From the NCBI RefSeq assembly GCF_000299935.1, contig NZ_AMRL01000001.1, positions 1 to 64,000 of the forward strand: a DNA stretch of 64,000 nucleotides. The letters are read 5' to 3'. The position numbers and the translations under genes are program-made. The notes under the pieces are model-generated. The model saw only the letters and a list, made by a program, of their open reading frames with translations. It was not told the DNA's origin and did no database searches. Source of the stretch: Oceanibaculum indicum P24 (GTDB lineage: Bacteria > Pseudomonadota > Alphaproteobacteria > Oceanibaculales > Oceanibaculaceae). Every line of letters starts with the position of its first letter. Positions within the stretch are counted from its first letter, which is position 1. This document shows, piece after piece, positions 44,783 through 54,201 of the stretch.

Positions 44783-46411
44783 TCAGCGCCGCCGGACGTA
44801 TATTTCATACCGATCATATTCGAGGAGCGGCTCATAGTCGAGGAAGCGCTCGGCGAACAGCGGGTTGCGGTTGAAATAGTCTAGATAGCTGAACGGCATT
44901 TCCTCGACGCATTCGGGAATGCCGGCGATCTTGTCCACGATCAGCAGCGACGGCCGGGCCTTGTTAAAGTCTTCCGAGACGGTGCGGAACACCATCGCCT
45001 CATTGTCCGACATGCGCGCGGGGGCGTTATAGATGTCGCCATTGTCATTGCATTCCGCATAGACACCCTGCAGCAGCCACATGCTCTCAAACCGCATGGT
45101 CATCTTCATGCCGGTGTAGTTCAGCAGCGGGAAATGCGGATAGATGCCCGGCGACAGGATCAGGATGCGGTTGTCCAGGCGCTGCGGCGTGATGATATCG
45201 GCCAGCTTCTTCACTTCCGAATCGGCATAGGCAAGCTGCTGCGCGAACGGCACGCGCGCCAGCCCGTGCTGGTAGAACACCAGCAGCATCAGGGCGCTGG
45301 CGAACCAGCGCGCCGGCCGTCGGTCGCCGCGCCGCAGCCAGGCCGTGTTGTCCAGCACCGAGGCAATCGCCGTGCCGGCAAGGAACAGGGTGAAGGCCCG
45401 CGCCGGCAGGGCATGATAGGGCCAGCCCTTGCCCTGCGCATAGGCGGAGATCAGCCCCGCGACGCCAGCCAGGAAGATGACCCGGGAGAGATGTGAGCGC
45501 ACGCCCCAGAAGGCGACAATGCCCAGCAGCGGCAGGATAATCGTCGGCGCCGCAAGGTTGGTGCCGGTCGCCAGGTCGAACAGGTCGGTGTCTGCCACCC
45601 GGCTGTAGAAATCCTGCGCCATCGGCAGCACTTGCGTGAAATATTCCGGCGTCACCAGCACCGCGAACAGCGCATGCGCGACACAGACCGCCAGCACCGA
45701 CCAGGGGGCGGCATCGGTCGCCGTGCTGCGGAAGCCGCGCCGCGACAGCACATAGAGTTCGACCAGCAGCGGGAAGGCCAGGAAATAGGGCTTCATGGCG
45801 AAGCCCAGCCCCGCCATCAGCCCGGTCGCGATGCGCAGGCGGCGCGGCATCTCGATACCGCCGGCGCGCGCGCTGGCCACCAGCAGATAGGGCATGCCCA
45901 GCACCATCATGATGTGCTCGCGCTGGGTGAACATGTAGTTCGGGAACACGATCAGCAGGAACAGCAGCAGCACCGGCAGCAAGGTGGCCGAGAAGGCGCG
46001 ATAGGGCTCCAGGCTGGCCGCCAGCACCGTTCGGCAGGTCTGGAAGGAGGCCAGGATGCCAAAACCCAGCAGCGCCACCAGCATGGTCGGGCCATCAAGG
46101 CCGGTCAGCTTCGCCAGCGCCTGCGGCAACAGGTGCAGCACGAAGACCAGCGGCGTGTTGATGTCGATCGCATCGACATAGAGCTGCCCGCCCTCCAGCC
46201 AGAGTTTCGCGATATAGAGCAGCACCGCCGTATCGTGGTTGATCGGCGGCAGGAAATAGCCGGCAAGCCATATCGCGCAGACGCTTAAGACCAACGTGTG
46301 AAAGACCTGTGACCAGTCGATGCCGGCAATACGGTCGAGCGACGGGTGACCCTGCTGCGCGGTGTCCCGCCGCACCAGATCGTCCGGTGCTGAATCGTTG
46401 GAGTTGTTCAT
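44783..46411 (-). CDS. GT-C-fold membrane glycosyltransferase-like protein (GT39/ArnT type)
   Basis: A 542-aa polytopic protein (about 11-12 helices) with a periplasmic tail. Features of GT39/ArnT-like enzymes: the first loop with NHDTAVLLYIAKLWLEGGQLYVDAID (acidic residues at the active-site position) and a PHFPLLNY C-terminal loop. Such enzymes transfer a sugar from a polyprenyl phosphate to an acceptor. It faces the methyltransferase-GT2-flippase operon across a 287-bp gap. The ATG at MNNSN and a GTG ten codons upstream are both possible; neither has a good ribosome site. Specific donor and acceptor are unknown. Confidence 0.72.
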   Translation of the reverse strand: MNNSNDSAPDDLVRRDTAQQGHPSLDRIAGIDWSQVFHTLVLSVCAIWLAGYFLPPINHDTAVLLYIAKLWLEGGQLYVDAIDINTPLVFVLHLLPQALAKLTGLDGPTMLVALLGFGILASFQTCRTVLAASLEPYRAFSATLLPVLLLFLLIVFPNYMFTQREHIMMVLGMPYLLVASARAGGIEMPRRLRIATGLMAGLGFAMKPYFLAFPLLVELYVLSRRGFRSTATDAAPWSVLAVCVAHALFAVLVTPEYFTQVLPMAQDFYSRVADTDLFDLATGTNLAAPTIILPLLGIVAFWGVRSHLSRVIFLAGVAGLISAYAQGKGWPYHALPARAFTLFLAGTAIASVLDNTAWLRRGDRRPARWFASALMLLVFYQHGLARVPFAQQLAYADSEVKKLADIITPQRLDNRILILSPGIYPHFPLLNYTGMKMTMRFESMWLLQGVYAECNDNGDIYNAPARMSDNEAMVFRTVSEDFNKARPSLLIVDKIAGIPECVEEMPFSYLDYFNRNPLFAERFLDYEPLLEYDRYEIYVRRR

Positions 46412-46530
46412 GATCGGATCGGGGATACGCGCGAAAGCCACTCTTGCCTTAGGGAACGCATCGGCACGGCCAGCGTTGCATCAGGATCATCGCATCTGCC
46501 GCGGAAGCGCGGATAGTGCGCCTTCGCCGC

Positions 46531-46576
46531 GAAAAAAACGAGCGCTTTTTATCAAATAGCGCGCTGATTTTTTCTT
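46531..46576. terminator. Hairpin with flanking A and T runs in a divergent intergenic region
   Basis: AAAAAAA, then AGCGC ... GCGCT, then TTTTTT around a loop form a terminator-like symmetric hairpin. Both flanking genes point away from it, so it cannot end either; it may cap an untranslated RNA or act as an attenuator for the rightward operon. The remaining gap shows nothing else. Confidence 0.4.
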
Positions 46577-46698
46577 AGCGTCCGCAATAAACCCGCGCAA
46601 ATCCATTTGCCGGAAGCTGGGCAGTCATGTCACGCTGCGGTAAATAGGCGCAGGGTCGGCAGGTTTTATCCCAACATCCTACATATCGGCGTTCGGCA

Positions 46699-47427
46699 AT
46701 GGAGCGGGCGGAGTATCGTCGCATGGCGGCGGTCGAGGACGGCATGTGGTGGTTCCGCGCGCTGCGTGCGGGGCTGGCGGAACGTTTGCCGCGTCATGCG
46801 CCCGTCATCCGGCTGCTGGATGCCGGCTGCGGCACCGGCGGGCTGCTGCGCCATCTGGCGACGGTGCGCCCTGACCTCGATTTGCACGGGCTGGAATACG
46901 ATCCGGAAGCTGCGCATATCGCCGCCGCCAAGTCCGGCGCCAGGGTCACCAGCGGCTCGGTCAATGCGATGCCGTTCCCCGATGCCAGCTTCGACATCAT
47001 CGTCAGCACCGATGTGCTCTGCCATGCCGGGGTGGATGAATCCTCCGCGCTGGCGGAGTTCCGGCGCTGCCTGAAGCCGGGCGGCCTGCTGCTTTTGAAC
47101 CTGCCAGCCTATCAGTGGATGGCCTCCGCCCATGACCGCCATGTCCACAATGTGCGGCGCTACACCGCCGGGCAGGCGCGGCAACGCGTCGCGGCGGCCG
47201 GGTTCGGCCCGGTGCAATCAGGCTATTGGAACAGCCTGCTGTTTCCGCTAATGCTGCTGCACCGGATGCTGGCGGCGCGACAGAAGCAGGATAGCGACGT
47301 ATCGTTTTTTCCGCCCTGGCAGGATCGGCTGTTCTTCACCGTTACGGCGGTCGAACGCGGGATGGCCAGACATGGGCTTACCCTGCCTTTCGGCGGTTCC
47401 GTCTGGATATCGGCAACACGGCCATGA
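46699..47427 (+). CDS. Class I SAM-dependent methyltransferase
   Basis: A 242-aa enzyme. Motif I LLDAGCGTGGLLRHL (near residue 40), acidic motif with GLEYDP, DIIVSTDVLCHA and the post-motif FRRCLKPGGLLLLNLPAY follow the class I order. Cytosolic. Its stop overlaps the start of the GT2 gene by four bases (ATGA), so it belongs to the sugar-modification operon and may methylate a sugar or lipid intermediate; substrate unproven. Confidence 0.85.
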   Translation: MERAEYRRMAAVEDGMWWFRALRAGLAERLPRHAPVIRLLDAGCGTGGLLRHLATVRPDLDLHGLEYDPEAAHIAAAKSGARVTSGSVNAMPFPDASFDIIVSTDVLCHAGVDESSALAEFRRCLKPGGLLLLNLPAYQWMASAHDRHVHNVRRYTAGQARQRVAAAGFGPVQSGYWNSLLFPLMLLHRMLAARQKQDSDVSFFPPWQDRLFFTVTAVERGMARHGLTLPFGGSVWISATRP

Positions 47428-48431
47428 GTGCCTCCAAAGCAAGCCCTTCCGAAGCCCCCTCCGCGCCGGCTTCTGACTATCCTTTCGCCCTGTCCATCGT
47501 CGTCCCGGTCTATAATGGCGCGGACAGCGTGCCGGCCCTGGTCGAGGCGCTAAGTGCGCTTGATGTCCCCGGCGGGCTGGAAATCGTGCTGGTGAACGAT
47601 TGCAGCCCAGACAATTCGCTGGAGGTCTGCCGCCGCCTGGCAAAGGAGGCCAGCATCCCGCTGACGGTGGTGAACCTGGCGCGCAATTTCGGCGAGCATA
47701 ACGCCGTCATGGCCGGCCTTGGCCATGCCCGCGGCGCCTACATCATCACCATGGATGACGACCTGCAGAACCCGCCGGAGGAGGTGGTGCGGCTGTGGCG
47801 CTACGCCCATGATAACCACTATGACGTGGTCTATACCTACTACGCCCAGAAGCAGCATGCCGCCTGGCGCAATCTCGGCAGCCGCTTCACCAACTGGTGT
47901 GCCGACATCCTGATCGACAAGCCGAAGGGCCTGTACCTGTCCAGCTTCCGCTGCATGAGCGGCTTTGCCGCCCGCGCCATCCTGGACCATGCCGGCCCCT
48001 TCCCCTATGTGGACGGACTGCTGATGCAGGTGACGCAGAATATCGGGCGGCTGCAGGTCACCCATCTGCCGCGCGCCGCCGGCCGCTCGAACTATACGCT
48101 GCGCCGGCTGGTGCGGCTGTTCCTGTCGATGTTCCTGAACTTCTCGGTGATGCCGCTCCGGCTCAGCACCATGGCCGGCATCGGCATGGCGTCGCTCGGC
48201 CTGCTGGGGTTCCTGATCGTACTGTTCGAGGCATTGGCCGGCGAGACGCCGCAGGGCTGGGCCTCGCTGATGGCGGTCACGCTGCTGCTGGCCGGCGTGC
48301 AGTTGATCATGCTGGGCGTGTTGGGCGAATATCTGGGCCGGCTGTTCCTGACGGTGAACCGCAAGCCGCAATTCGTGGTGCGTGACGTCACCCGCAGCGC
48401 CGCCGCCGAAAAGCCGGGAGAAGCCGCATGA
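47424..48431 (+). CDS. Polyisoprenyl-phosphate glycosyltransferase (GT2, DPM1/ArnC type)
   Basis: A 335-aa GT2. GT-A part: SIVVPVYNGADSVPALVEAL, ...LVNDCSPDNSLEVCR, and ITMDDDLQNPPEE with the DxD-like site, then two C-terminal membrane helices (MASLGLLGFLIVLFEAL and AVTLLLAGVQLIMLGVLGEYLGRLF). This plan is that of ArnC/GtrB-type enzymes, which load a sugar onto undecaprenyl phosphate. It overlaps both neighbours by four bases. Confidence 0.88.
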   Translation: MSASKASPSEAPSAPASDYPFALSIVVPVYNGADSVPALVEALSALDVPGGLEIVLVNDCSPDNSLEVCRRLAKEASIPLTVVNLARNFGEHNAVMAGLGHARGAYIITMDDDLQNPPEEVVRLWRYAHDNHYDVVYTYYAQKQHAAWRNLGSRFTNWCADILIDKPKGLYLSSFRCMSGFAARAILDHAGPFPYVDGLLMQVTQNIGRLQVTHLPRAAGRSNYTLRRLVRLFLSMFLNFSVMPLRLSTMAGIGMASLGLLGFLIVLFEALAGETPQGWASLMAVTLLLAGVQLIMLGVLGEYLGRLFLTVNRKPQFVVRDVTRSAAAEKPGEAA

Positions 48432-48763
48432 CCCTTTCCATCGCCGCGCTCGCCGTCGGCATCCTGATCGGTGTCGCCGGGCAGATGCTGCTGAAGGCCG
48501 GCGCCTCGGGTGATACGCTGCTGAAGCAGTTCCTGTCGCCGCAGTCGATCCTCGGCCTTGGCCTCTATTTCGCGGCGGCGGTCTGCTACATGTATGCGCT
48601 GCGCAAGCTGCCGGTTTCCGTCGCCTTCCCCAGCGTGTCGCTGTCCTACGTCATCGTGGCGCTGCTGGCCTACTGGACGATGGGCGAATCGCTGGGGCCG
48701 CTGAAGCTGGCCGGCATCGCGATGATCGTCGGCGGCGTGTTCCTGATTACCCGGCAGGCGTAA
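48428..48763 (+). CDS. SMR/EamA-type small flippase (ArnE-like)
   Basis: A 111-aa protein with four hydrophobic helices. It matches the ArnE/F-like branch of EamA: AGQMLLKAGASG near the start, YFAAAVCYMYALRKLPVSVAFPSVSLSYVIVALLAYW and MGESLGPLKLAGIAMIVGGVFL. Short SMR-type proteins of this kind flip lipid-linked aminosugars. It is the last gene of the operon and its end lies 5 bp from the DegT-type gene, which faces it. Confidence 0.8.
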   Translation: MTLSIAALAVGILIGVAGQMLLKAGASGDTLLKQFLSPQSILGLGLYFAAAVCYMYALRKLPVSVAFPSVSLSYVIVALLAYWTMGESLGPLKLAGIAMIVGGVFLITRQA

Positions 48764-48768
48764 GGCGG

Positions 48769-49899
48769 TTACGCCGCCTGGCGGCACACATCCCGGATTG
48801 CCTGGATCGCCTGTACTACCTGCGTATCGGCAAGCTGCGGGAACATCGGCAGGCTGAGCACGGACAGCGCCACCGTCTCGGTGCGCGGCAGACCGCCCGC
48901 GCCCAGCGGCACCCGGCCCTTGTAGGCCGGCTGCAGATGCACCGGCACCGGGTAATGCACCAGCGTGCCGACACCCTTCTCGCGCAAGGCGGCCTGCAAC
49001 GCATCGCGCCGGCCCGGCGCCTCCACCACATACTGATGATAGACCGGCACGGCACCCGACCGGGTTTGCGGCAGGCGCAGCCCCTCGGTGCCGGCCAGTC
49101 CCTTGTCGTAGGCAGCGGCAATGGCGCGGCGGCGCGCCGTATCCGCCGGCAGGTGGGAGAGCTTCACGCGCAGGATCGCCGCCTGCAGCGGATCGAGCCG
49201 GCTGTTCATGCCGGCAATTGCGCTGACATAGCGCTCGCGCCAGCCATATTCGCGAAGCTCCTTCAGCGCCGTGGTAAGGACCGGATCGTCGGTGGCAACG
49301 ATGCCGCCATCGCCGATGGCGCCCAGATTTTTCGTCGGATAGAGGCTGTAGGCGGCGATCCGCCCGAACCGCCCGACCATGGTGCCGTCCAGCGTTGCGC
49401 CATGGGCCTGGGAATTATCCTCCAGCACGGCAAGCCCGTACCGGTCGGCAATCGCCATGATCTCGTTCATCGCCGCCGGCTGGCCATAGAGATGGACCGG
49501 AATGATCGCCTTCGGCTTTGGGGCACCGGACGGCCAGGCGGCCAGCGTTGCCGCCAGCTTCTCGGGATCGAGGCCATGGCAGGCATCGACATCGACCAGC
49601 ACCGGCGTGGCCCCCACCAACTCCACCGCCGCCACGGTGGCGACTGCCGTGTGCGAGACGGTGATGACCGCATCCCCCTCCCCCACGCCCAGGGCGCGCA
49701 AGGCGAGGATCAGCGCGTCAGTACCGCTGGCCACCGCCACCGCATGGCGCACGCCGGCGAAGGAAGCGAATTCCTGTTCGAACGCCTCGACCTCCGGCCC
49801 CAGTATGTAGCGCCCGCTGTCCAGCACGCGGGCAATCGCGGCATCGATCTCCGCCTTGCGTTCGAGATAGGCGGCCTTTGGGTCGGTCTGCGGAATCAT
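48769..49899 (-). CDS. DegT/DnrJ/EryC1/StrS-type PLP aminotransferase
   Basis: A 376-aa sugar aminotransferase: PQTDPKAAYLERKAEIDAAIARVL, GPEVEAFEQEFASF, ASGTDALILALRAL, VLEDNSQAHGA with Asp161 contacting the pyridine nitrogen, and PLP lysine Lys190 in YPTKNLGAIGDGG. Such enzymes convert a keto-sugar nucleotide to its amino form, as ArnB does. The start is the ATG at 49899; the longer open frame upstream overlaps the epimerase gene. It is the second gene of a two-gene unit with the epimerase (13 bp apart). Confidence 0.9.
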   Translation of the reverse strand: MIPQTDPKAAYLERKAEIDAAIARVLDSGRYILGPEVEAFEQEFASFAGVRHAVAVASGTDALILALRALGVGEGDAVITVSHTAVATVAAVELVGATPVLVDVDACHGLDPEKLAATLAAWPSGAPKPKAIIPVHLYGQPAAMNEIMAIADRYGLAVLEDNSQAHGATLDGTMVGRFGRIAAYSLYPTKNLGAIGDGGIVATDDPVLTTALKELREYGWRERYVSAIAGMNSRLDPLQAAILRVKLSHLPADTARRRAIAAAYDKGLAGTEGLRLPQTRSGAVPVYHQYVVEAPGRRDALQAALREKGVGTLVHYPVPVHLQPAYKGRVPLGAGGLPRTETVALSVLSLPMFPQLADTQVVQAIQAIRDVCRQAA

Positions 49900-49912
49900 G
49901 GTCAGCTGGCCT

Positions 49913-50923
49913 TCAGAGGTAATGCTCGGCGTTGGTCCGGTAATAGGCGATGGTGCGGCGAAGCCCTTCTTCCAGGTCGATATGCGGCTGCCAGCCCGTG
50001 GCGGCGCGGAACGGCGAGTCGTCGCAGTAATAATCGCCGATATCGATCTTCTTGCGCTCTTCCGGGAAGACTTTGCGCTCGAAGCTGCCAGTACCGGCGA
50101 TGCGCACCAGAAGCTCGGCCAGCTCCAGCAGGCTGACAGCGGGGCAGCCGCCGATATTGTACACCTGCCCAACCGATTCTTCGGAGTTCGCCGTCGCCAG
50201 CAGCGCGTCCACCAGATCCTCGACATAGGAGAAGTCGCGCATCTGGTCGCCGCCCCAGACCTCGAAGCGCGTGCCCTCGATGGCGTGGCGCACCCAGATG
50301 CCCAGGAAGGTCTGCTTGGCGTCGCGGATGCGCATGCGCGGGCCGAACACGTTGGTAAGCCTGAGCGCCGTGGTGCGCATGCCGTAAATCCGGGCATAGA
50401 GCATGTGGTAGCTCTCCGCCGCGTATTTATGCACGCCGTTGATGTCCGGCGGGTTGATCGGATGGGCTTCATCCACCGGCAGGTAGCGCGGCGGGCCATA
50501 GAACTGCCGCGTGCTGCTGAACACCACCCGTGCCGTCGGATTGACCCGGCGGATGAGGTCAAGGAAGCGCAGGTTGGATTCCTGATTGAGCCGCATATCC
50601 TCCAGCGGGTCCTTCATCGAATCCATGTGCGAGGTCTGGCCGGCGATATTGAAGATCACCTTCGCGCCGGCAACCGCGTTCTCGATCTCTGCCGTGGCGC
50701 CGATATCCGCCTCGATCACCTGCAAGGGTGGGCCCTTGCGGTTCACCCGGATCGGATCGGCAATATTGTGGGGGTTGGCGCCATATTGGGAGAGCATCTT
50801 GTCGATCAGCGTCACCTGCGCGCCCAGGGCTTCCAGGCGCAGCGCAAGGTTGGAGCCGATGAACCCCATGCCGCCGGTAACGACGACGGGAAGGTCACGG
50901 CACCAGTCCGTATCGGTTGTCAT
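49913..50923 (-). CDS. NAD-dependent epimerase/dehydratase with an atypical active site
   Basis: A 336-aa extended SDR. NAD motif TGGMGFIGS at residues 16-24; Ser/Thr region FSSTRQFYGP at 136-143; then INGVHKYAAESYHMLY. The YxxxK pair would be residues 162-166, but residue 162 is Asn, so the usual Tyr base is missing (Lys166 is present). I recall the same arrangement in a subgroup of UDP-sugar epimerase-like proteins, so it may be normal for that branch, with another residue acting. It probably provides a sugar nucleotide for the aminotransferase. Confidence 0.84.
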   Translation of the reverse strand: MTTDTDWCRDLPVVVTGGMGFIGSNLALRLEALGAQVTLIDKMLSQYGANPHNIADPIRVNRKGPPLQVIEADIGATAEIENAVAGAKVIFNIAGQTSHMDSMKDPLEDMRLNQESNLRFLDLIRRVNPTARVVFSSTRQFYGPPRYLPVDEAHPINPPDINGVHKYAAESYHMLYARIYGMRTTALRLTNVFGPRMRIRDAKQTFLGIWVRHAIEGTRFEVWGGDQMRDFSYVEDLVDALLATANSEESVGQVYNIGGCPAVSLLELAELLVRIAGTGSFERKVFPEERKKIDIGDYYCDDSPFRAATGWQPHIDLEEGLRRTIAYYRTNAEHYL

Positions 50924-50949
50924 GAGAGGTGTAACCCGCAGTACGAGCT

Positions 50950-50982
50950 AAAACGCCGGGATCATGACCGAAATCCCGGCGC
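50950..50982 (-). terminator. Rho-independent terminator of the MCP gene
   Basis: CGCCGGGAT and ATCCCGGCG form a 9-bp stem; on the leftward strand GTTTTAG follows. It stands between the MCP stop (51045) and the epimerase start (50923). Confidence 0.7.
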
Positions 50983-51044
50983 TTGAGCAGAGGGAATTTA
51001 GGGTTAACGAAAAATCCCTCTCCGATGTTCCCCTCAGGTACCGC

Positions 51045-52994
51045 TTAGGCGGCCTTCACATCCGACAGGAAGCTCTCGACGCGGGCGCTGAGACGCTCCG
51101 ACTGTTCGGCAAGATCTTCCGACGCCGCCCGCACCGAGGCGCTGGCCTGCTCGGTCTCGTCGGAGGATTCGCTGACCTTGGCGATGCTGCGCGTCACCTC
51201 GTCGGTGCCGGCCGCCGCCTGCTCGACATTGCGGGCGATCTCGCGGGTGGCCGCCGTCTGTTCCTCGATGGCCGCCGCGATGGCGGTAGAGGCCTCGTGC
51301 ATCCGCTCGATGATCTGCGTGATGCTCTGGATCGCGGTCACCACCGTCTGCGTCGAATCCTGCACATCGCCGATCTGCTGGCCGGTCTCCTCGGTCGCCT
51401 TGGCGGTCTGGGTGGCCAGGTTCTTCACTTCGGAGGCCACCACGGCGAAACCCTTGCCGGCCTCGCCGGCGCGCGCCGCCTCGATGGTTGCGTTCAGCGC
51501 CAGAAGGTTGGTCTGCTCGGCGATATCCTGGATCAGCCGCACCACCTCGCTGATACGGTCGGCGGTGGTGACCAGCCGGGTGATGCCCTCATTGGTGCGC
51601 TTCGCCTCGGCGACCGCGTCCTGGGCAATATTGGCCGACATGGTGACCTGATCGGAAATCTCGCCGAAGGTGCTGTTCAACTCCTCGGTCGCCGAAGCTA
51701 CAGTCTGCACATTGCCGGCCGCCTGCTGCGCTGCCGTCGAAACCGAGCTGGACTGCGTGTTCAGCATCTTGGCGGCATCGCTCATCGACGCCGAGGTCTC
51801 GATCATGGTCTGCAGGGCAAAGTTCACGCTGCCCAGCACATCCTTCACCTCGCTGTCAAAGGCCTGCGCCAGATGCTGCAGCCGCTCGGCCCGTTCGATC
51901 TGCACGCGCTGGCTTTCCGCCTGCTCCGCCGCCAGCCTGTCGGCCTCGATCATGGAGGTACGGAACACGTCCAGCGCCTGCGCCATCTCGCCCAGCTCGT
52001 TGCGGTAATCGGTGGCCGGTATCTCCACCTCCTTGTCGCCGTCGGCCAGGTGCCGCATGGCGTCCGTCATCCGGCCTACCGGTGCTGCGATGGCGCGCCC
52101 GACCAGGGCGGCAATGAGGATGGACAGGACGATGATTCCGACCACCGCGCCGATGACGATGAGACGTGCCAGATCGGCGATGCTGCGGGCCTGGGTCTCG
52201 GCCGCCTCGTAGGAGGCCTGCACGGCATCGCCCAGCGACGACACCATGGGATCGACGCGCGCGAACTCCGCCTGCAGCGCTTCCTCGGCTGCCTTGATCT
52301 GCACCCGCAGGTCGCCCACGCGCTGCATGTTCTCGACATAGACGGTGAAGCGCTTGATCAGCTCTTCCTTGTCGGCAGCATAGAGGTCGGACCGCTCCAG
52401 CACCTTCTGGAACTCCTCGAAACGCCCCGCGATGGAACGGACGAGGCGCGGATCGACCTGCACCAGGAAGTCCTTCTCGTAACGGCGCATCATCAGCATG
52501 ATCGCGGAAAGCTGGTGATTGCGGAACTCGTCCAGCTTTTCCTCGGCCGCATCGATGGAATTGCGCAGCTCGCCCATCAGGCCGAAACGGTCGGTCAGGC
52601 CGATGGTCTTCCAGGCTTCCGCCAGGGCGCGGAACTGCTTGTCGTAGGAGGCCAGTCCCTCGCGGATTTCCGGCAGCCCGGCGCGGATTTCCTCGCTCAC
52701 CTTCGGCTGCATCTCCTCGATAGCGCCCGAGATCGCCGCCATCCTCTCGGCATGGCTGGCGATGCTTTCTTCCTTCTTGTAGAGCAGGAAATCCTTCTCG
52801 TGACGGCGGGCGTCGAGAAAGGCGTAGCGGATCTGGTCGGACAGCAGCTTGGCCTCGATCGCCCGGTCGGCCTCGCGCTGGTAGCCGCCGCGTATCTGGT
52901 CGCCGACCAGATAAACCGCAGTGAAAATCGCGAAACCGATGACGGCGATCAGCGTAATCAGCTGAACCTGGAAACCGATGCGTAGGGACTTCAT
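51045..52994 (-). CDS. Methyl-accepting chemotaxis protein with HBM-type sensor
   Basis: A 649-aa MCP. Membrane helix 1 at about 10-32, a long helical periplasmic sensor of about 250 residues (helical bimodular type, [22 protein letters not shown]...), helix 2 ([20 protein letters not shown]), HAMP and a signalling domain with the hairpin tip [42 protein letters not shown]-type sequence as in all MCPs. GGAGGGT precedes the ATG. HBM sensors bind small organic acids in several cases. Ligand unknown. No che genes nearby. Confidence 0.9.
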   Translation of the reverse strand: MKSLRIGFQVQLITLIAVIGFAIFTAVYLVGDQIRGGYQREADRAIEAKLLSDQIRYAFLDARRHEKDFLLYKKEESIASHAERMAAISGAIEEMQPKVSEEIRAGLPEIREGLASYDKQFRALAEAWKTIGLTDRFGLMGELRNSIDAAEEKLDEFRNHQLSAIMLMMRRYEKDFLVQVDPRLVRSIAGRFEEFQKVLERSDLYAADKEELIKRFTVYVENMQRVGDLRVQIKAAEEALQAEFARVDPMVSSLGDAVQASYEAAETQARSIADLARLIVIGAVVGIIVLSILIAALVGRAIAAPVGRMTDAMRHLADGDKEVEIPATDYRNELGEMAQALDVFRTSMIEADRLAAEQAESQRVQIERAERLQHLAQAFDSEVKDVLGSVNFALQTMIETSASMSDAAKMLNTQSSSVSTAAQQAAGNVQTVASATEELNSTFGEISDQVTMSANIAQDAVAEAKRTNEGITRLVTTADRISEVVRLIQDIAEQTNLLALNATIEAARAGEAGKGFAVVASEVKNLATQTAKATEETGQQIGDVQDSTQTVVTAIQSITQIIERMHEASTAIAAAIEEQTAATREIARNVEQAAAGTDEVTRSIAKVSESSDETEQASASVRAASEDLAEQSERLSARVESFLSDVKAA

Positions 52995-53103
52995 ACCCTC
53001 CCAATCCTTTCATTAGGAGAAAGGTGAATTTCCCTACGCTTCTATGTGAACTATCTTAAGAAATCGATAACCATATATTGCATTTATTTTATCTTGCGCG
53101 CGA

Positions 53104-54201
53104 TCAGGAGACGAGTTCCGCGCGCTGTTTTTCCATCTGCTCGAATCGCGCCCAAACACCATTGCCGCCATCCCAGCTGCCGCGGCTGGCGCCCTTGGAA
53201 TATTCCGTCGCGCGCTGCTCGAAGAAGTTGGCGTGCTCCACGCCGTTCAGGATTTCCACCAGCCAGGGCAGCGGGTGCGGCGTGAGCTGCTTGTAGCCGG
53301 TGTCGGTCTTCTCGAAACAGCCGAACACGGTGGGCAGGCGCAGCTGGGTCAGCCGCCAGTCGGCGATGTAGCGGACATAGGCCTTGATGTCCTCGGCCTT
53401 CATCCCCTCGATCTCGCCGATGCCGAAGGCCAGATCGACGAAATTCTCCTCAAGACCCACCATCGTCTTGGCGACGTCGATGATGTCGTCGCGCACGGCA
53501 GGCGTGACCGCGCCGGTCTCCCGGTGCCATTCGTGGAACAGCCGGATGATGCCCTCGCAATGCAGGCTCTCGTCGCGCACCGACCAGGAGACGATCTGCC
53601 CCATGCCGTTCATCTTGTTGTGGCGCGGGAAGTTCAGCAGCATGGCGAAGCTGGCGAACAGCGCCATGCCCTCGGTAAACGCGCCGAACATGGCCAGCGT
53701 GCGGGCGACGTCCGACACCGTCTCCACGCCAAACGTGTGCATGTAGTCGGCCTTGGCGCGCATCTCCGAATAGTCGCGGAACGCCTCGAACTCCGACTGC
53801 GGCATGCCCAGAGTCTTCAGCAGCAGCGCATAGGCGTCGATATGCACCGTCTCCATGTTGGAGAAGGCGGCCATCATCATCTGCAGTTCCAGCGGCTGGA
53901 ACAGCGGGATGTAGCGCTTCAGGTAATTGTCGCCGACCTCGACGTCCGACTGGGTGAAGAAGCGGAAAATCTGCGTCAGCAACGCCCGCTCGGAATCGCT
54001 GACGCGATCCGAGGCCCAGTCCTTGATGTCGCCGCCCAGCGGCACTTCCTCGCCCATCCAGTGGGTCTGCTGCTGGCGCTTCCAGTATTCGTAGGCCCAG
54101 CCATAGCGGTTCACATCATAGGTGCCGGTGGCGGTCAGCAGCCCGACCTTGCCGGTACCGACCAGATCGCGCGGGTTCAGATAACCCAGATTTACTGACA
54201 T
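53104..54201 (-). CDS. nrdB: Class Ia ribonucleotide reductase, small subunit
   Basis: A 365-aa R2 protein. Diiron ligand regions: SDVEVGDNYLKRY, METVHIDAYA (Glu, His; the radical Tyr is four residues after the His), EGMALFASF and RDESLHCEG. It makes the tyrosyl radical for NrdA. The start is the ATG at MSVNLGYL: GAGGAG lies nine bases upstream, inside the last codons of nrdA; a GTG nine bases earlier overlaps that site. The first ten bases overlap nrdA, so the two are coupled. Confidence 0.94.
   Translation of the reverse strand: MSVNLGYLNPRDLVGTGKVGLLTATGTYDVNRYGWAYEYWKRQQQTHWMGEEVPLGGDIKDWASDRVSDSERALLTQIFRFFTQSDVEVGDNYLKRYIPLFQPLELQMMMAAFSNMETVHIDAYALLLKTLGMPQSEFEAFRDYSEMRAKADYMHTFGVETVSDVARTLAMFGAFTEGMALFASFAMLLNFPRHNKMNGMGQIVSWSVRDESLHCEGIIRLFHEWHRETGAVTPAVRDDIIDVAKTMVGLEENFVDLAFGIGEIEGMKAEDIKAYVRYIADWRLTQLRLPTVFGCFEKTDTGYKQLTPHPLPWLVEILNGVEHANFFEQRATEYSKGASRGSWDGGNGVWARFEQMEKQRAELVS

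Noticed and set aside
49900-50562. 5' extension of the DegT-type aminotransferase frame
   Set aside because: It overlaps the epimerase gene in another frame; the aminotransferase has its family start at 49899.
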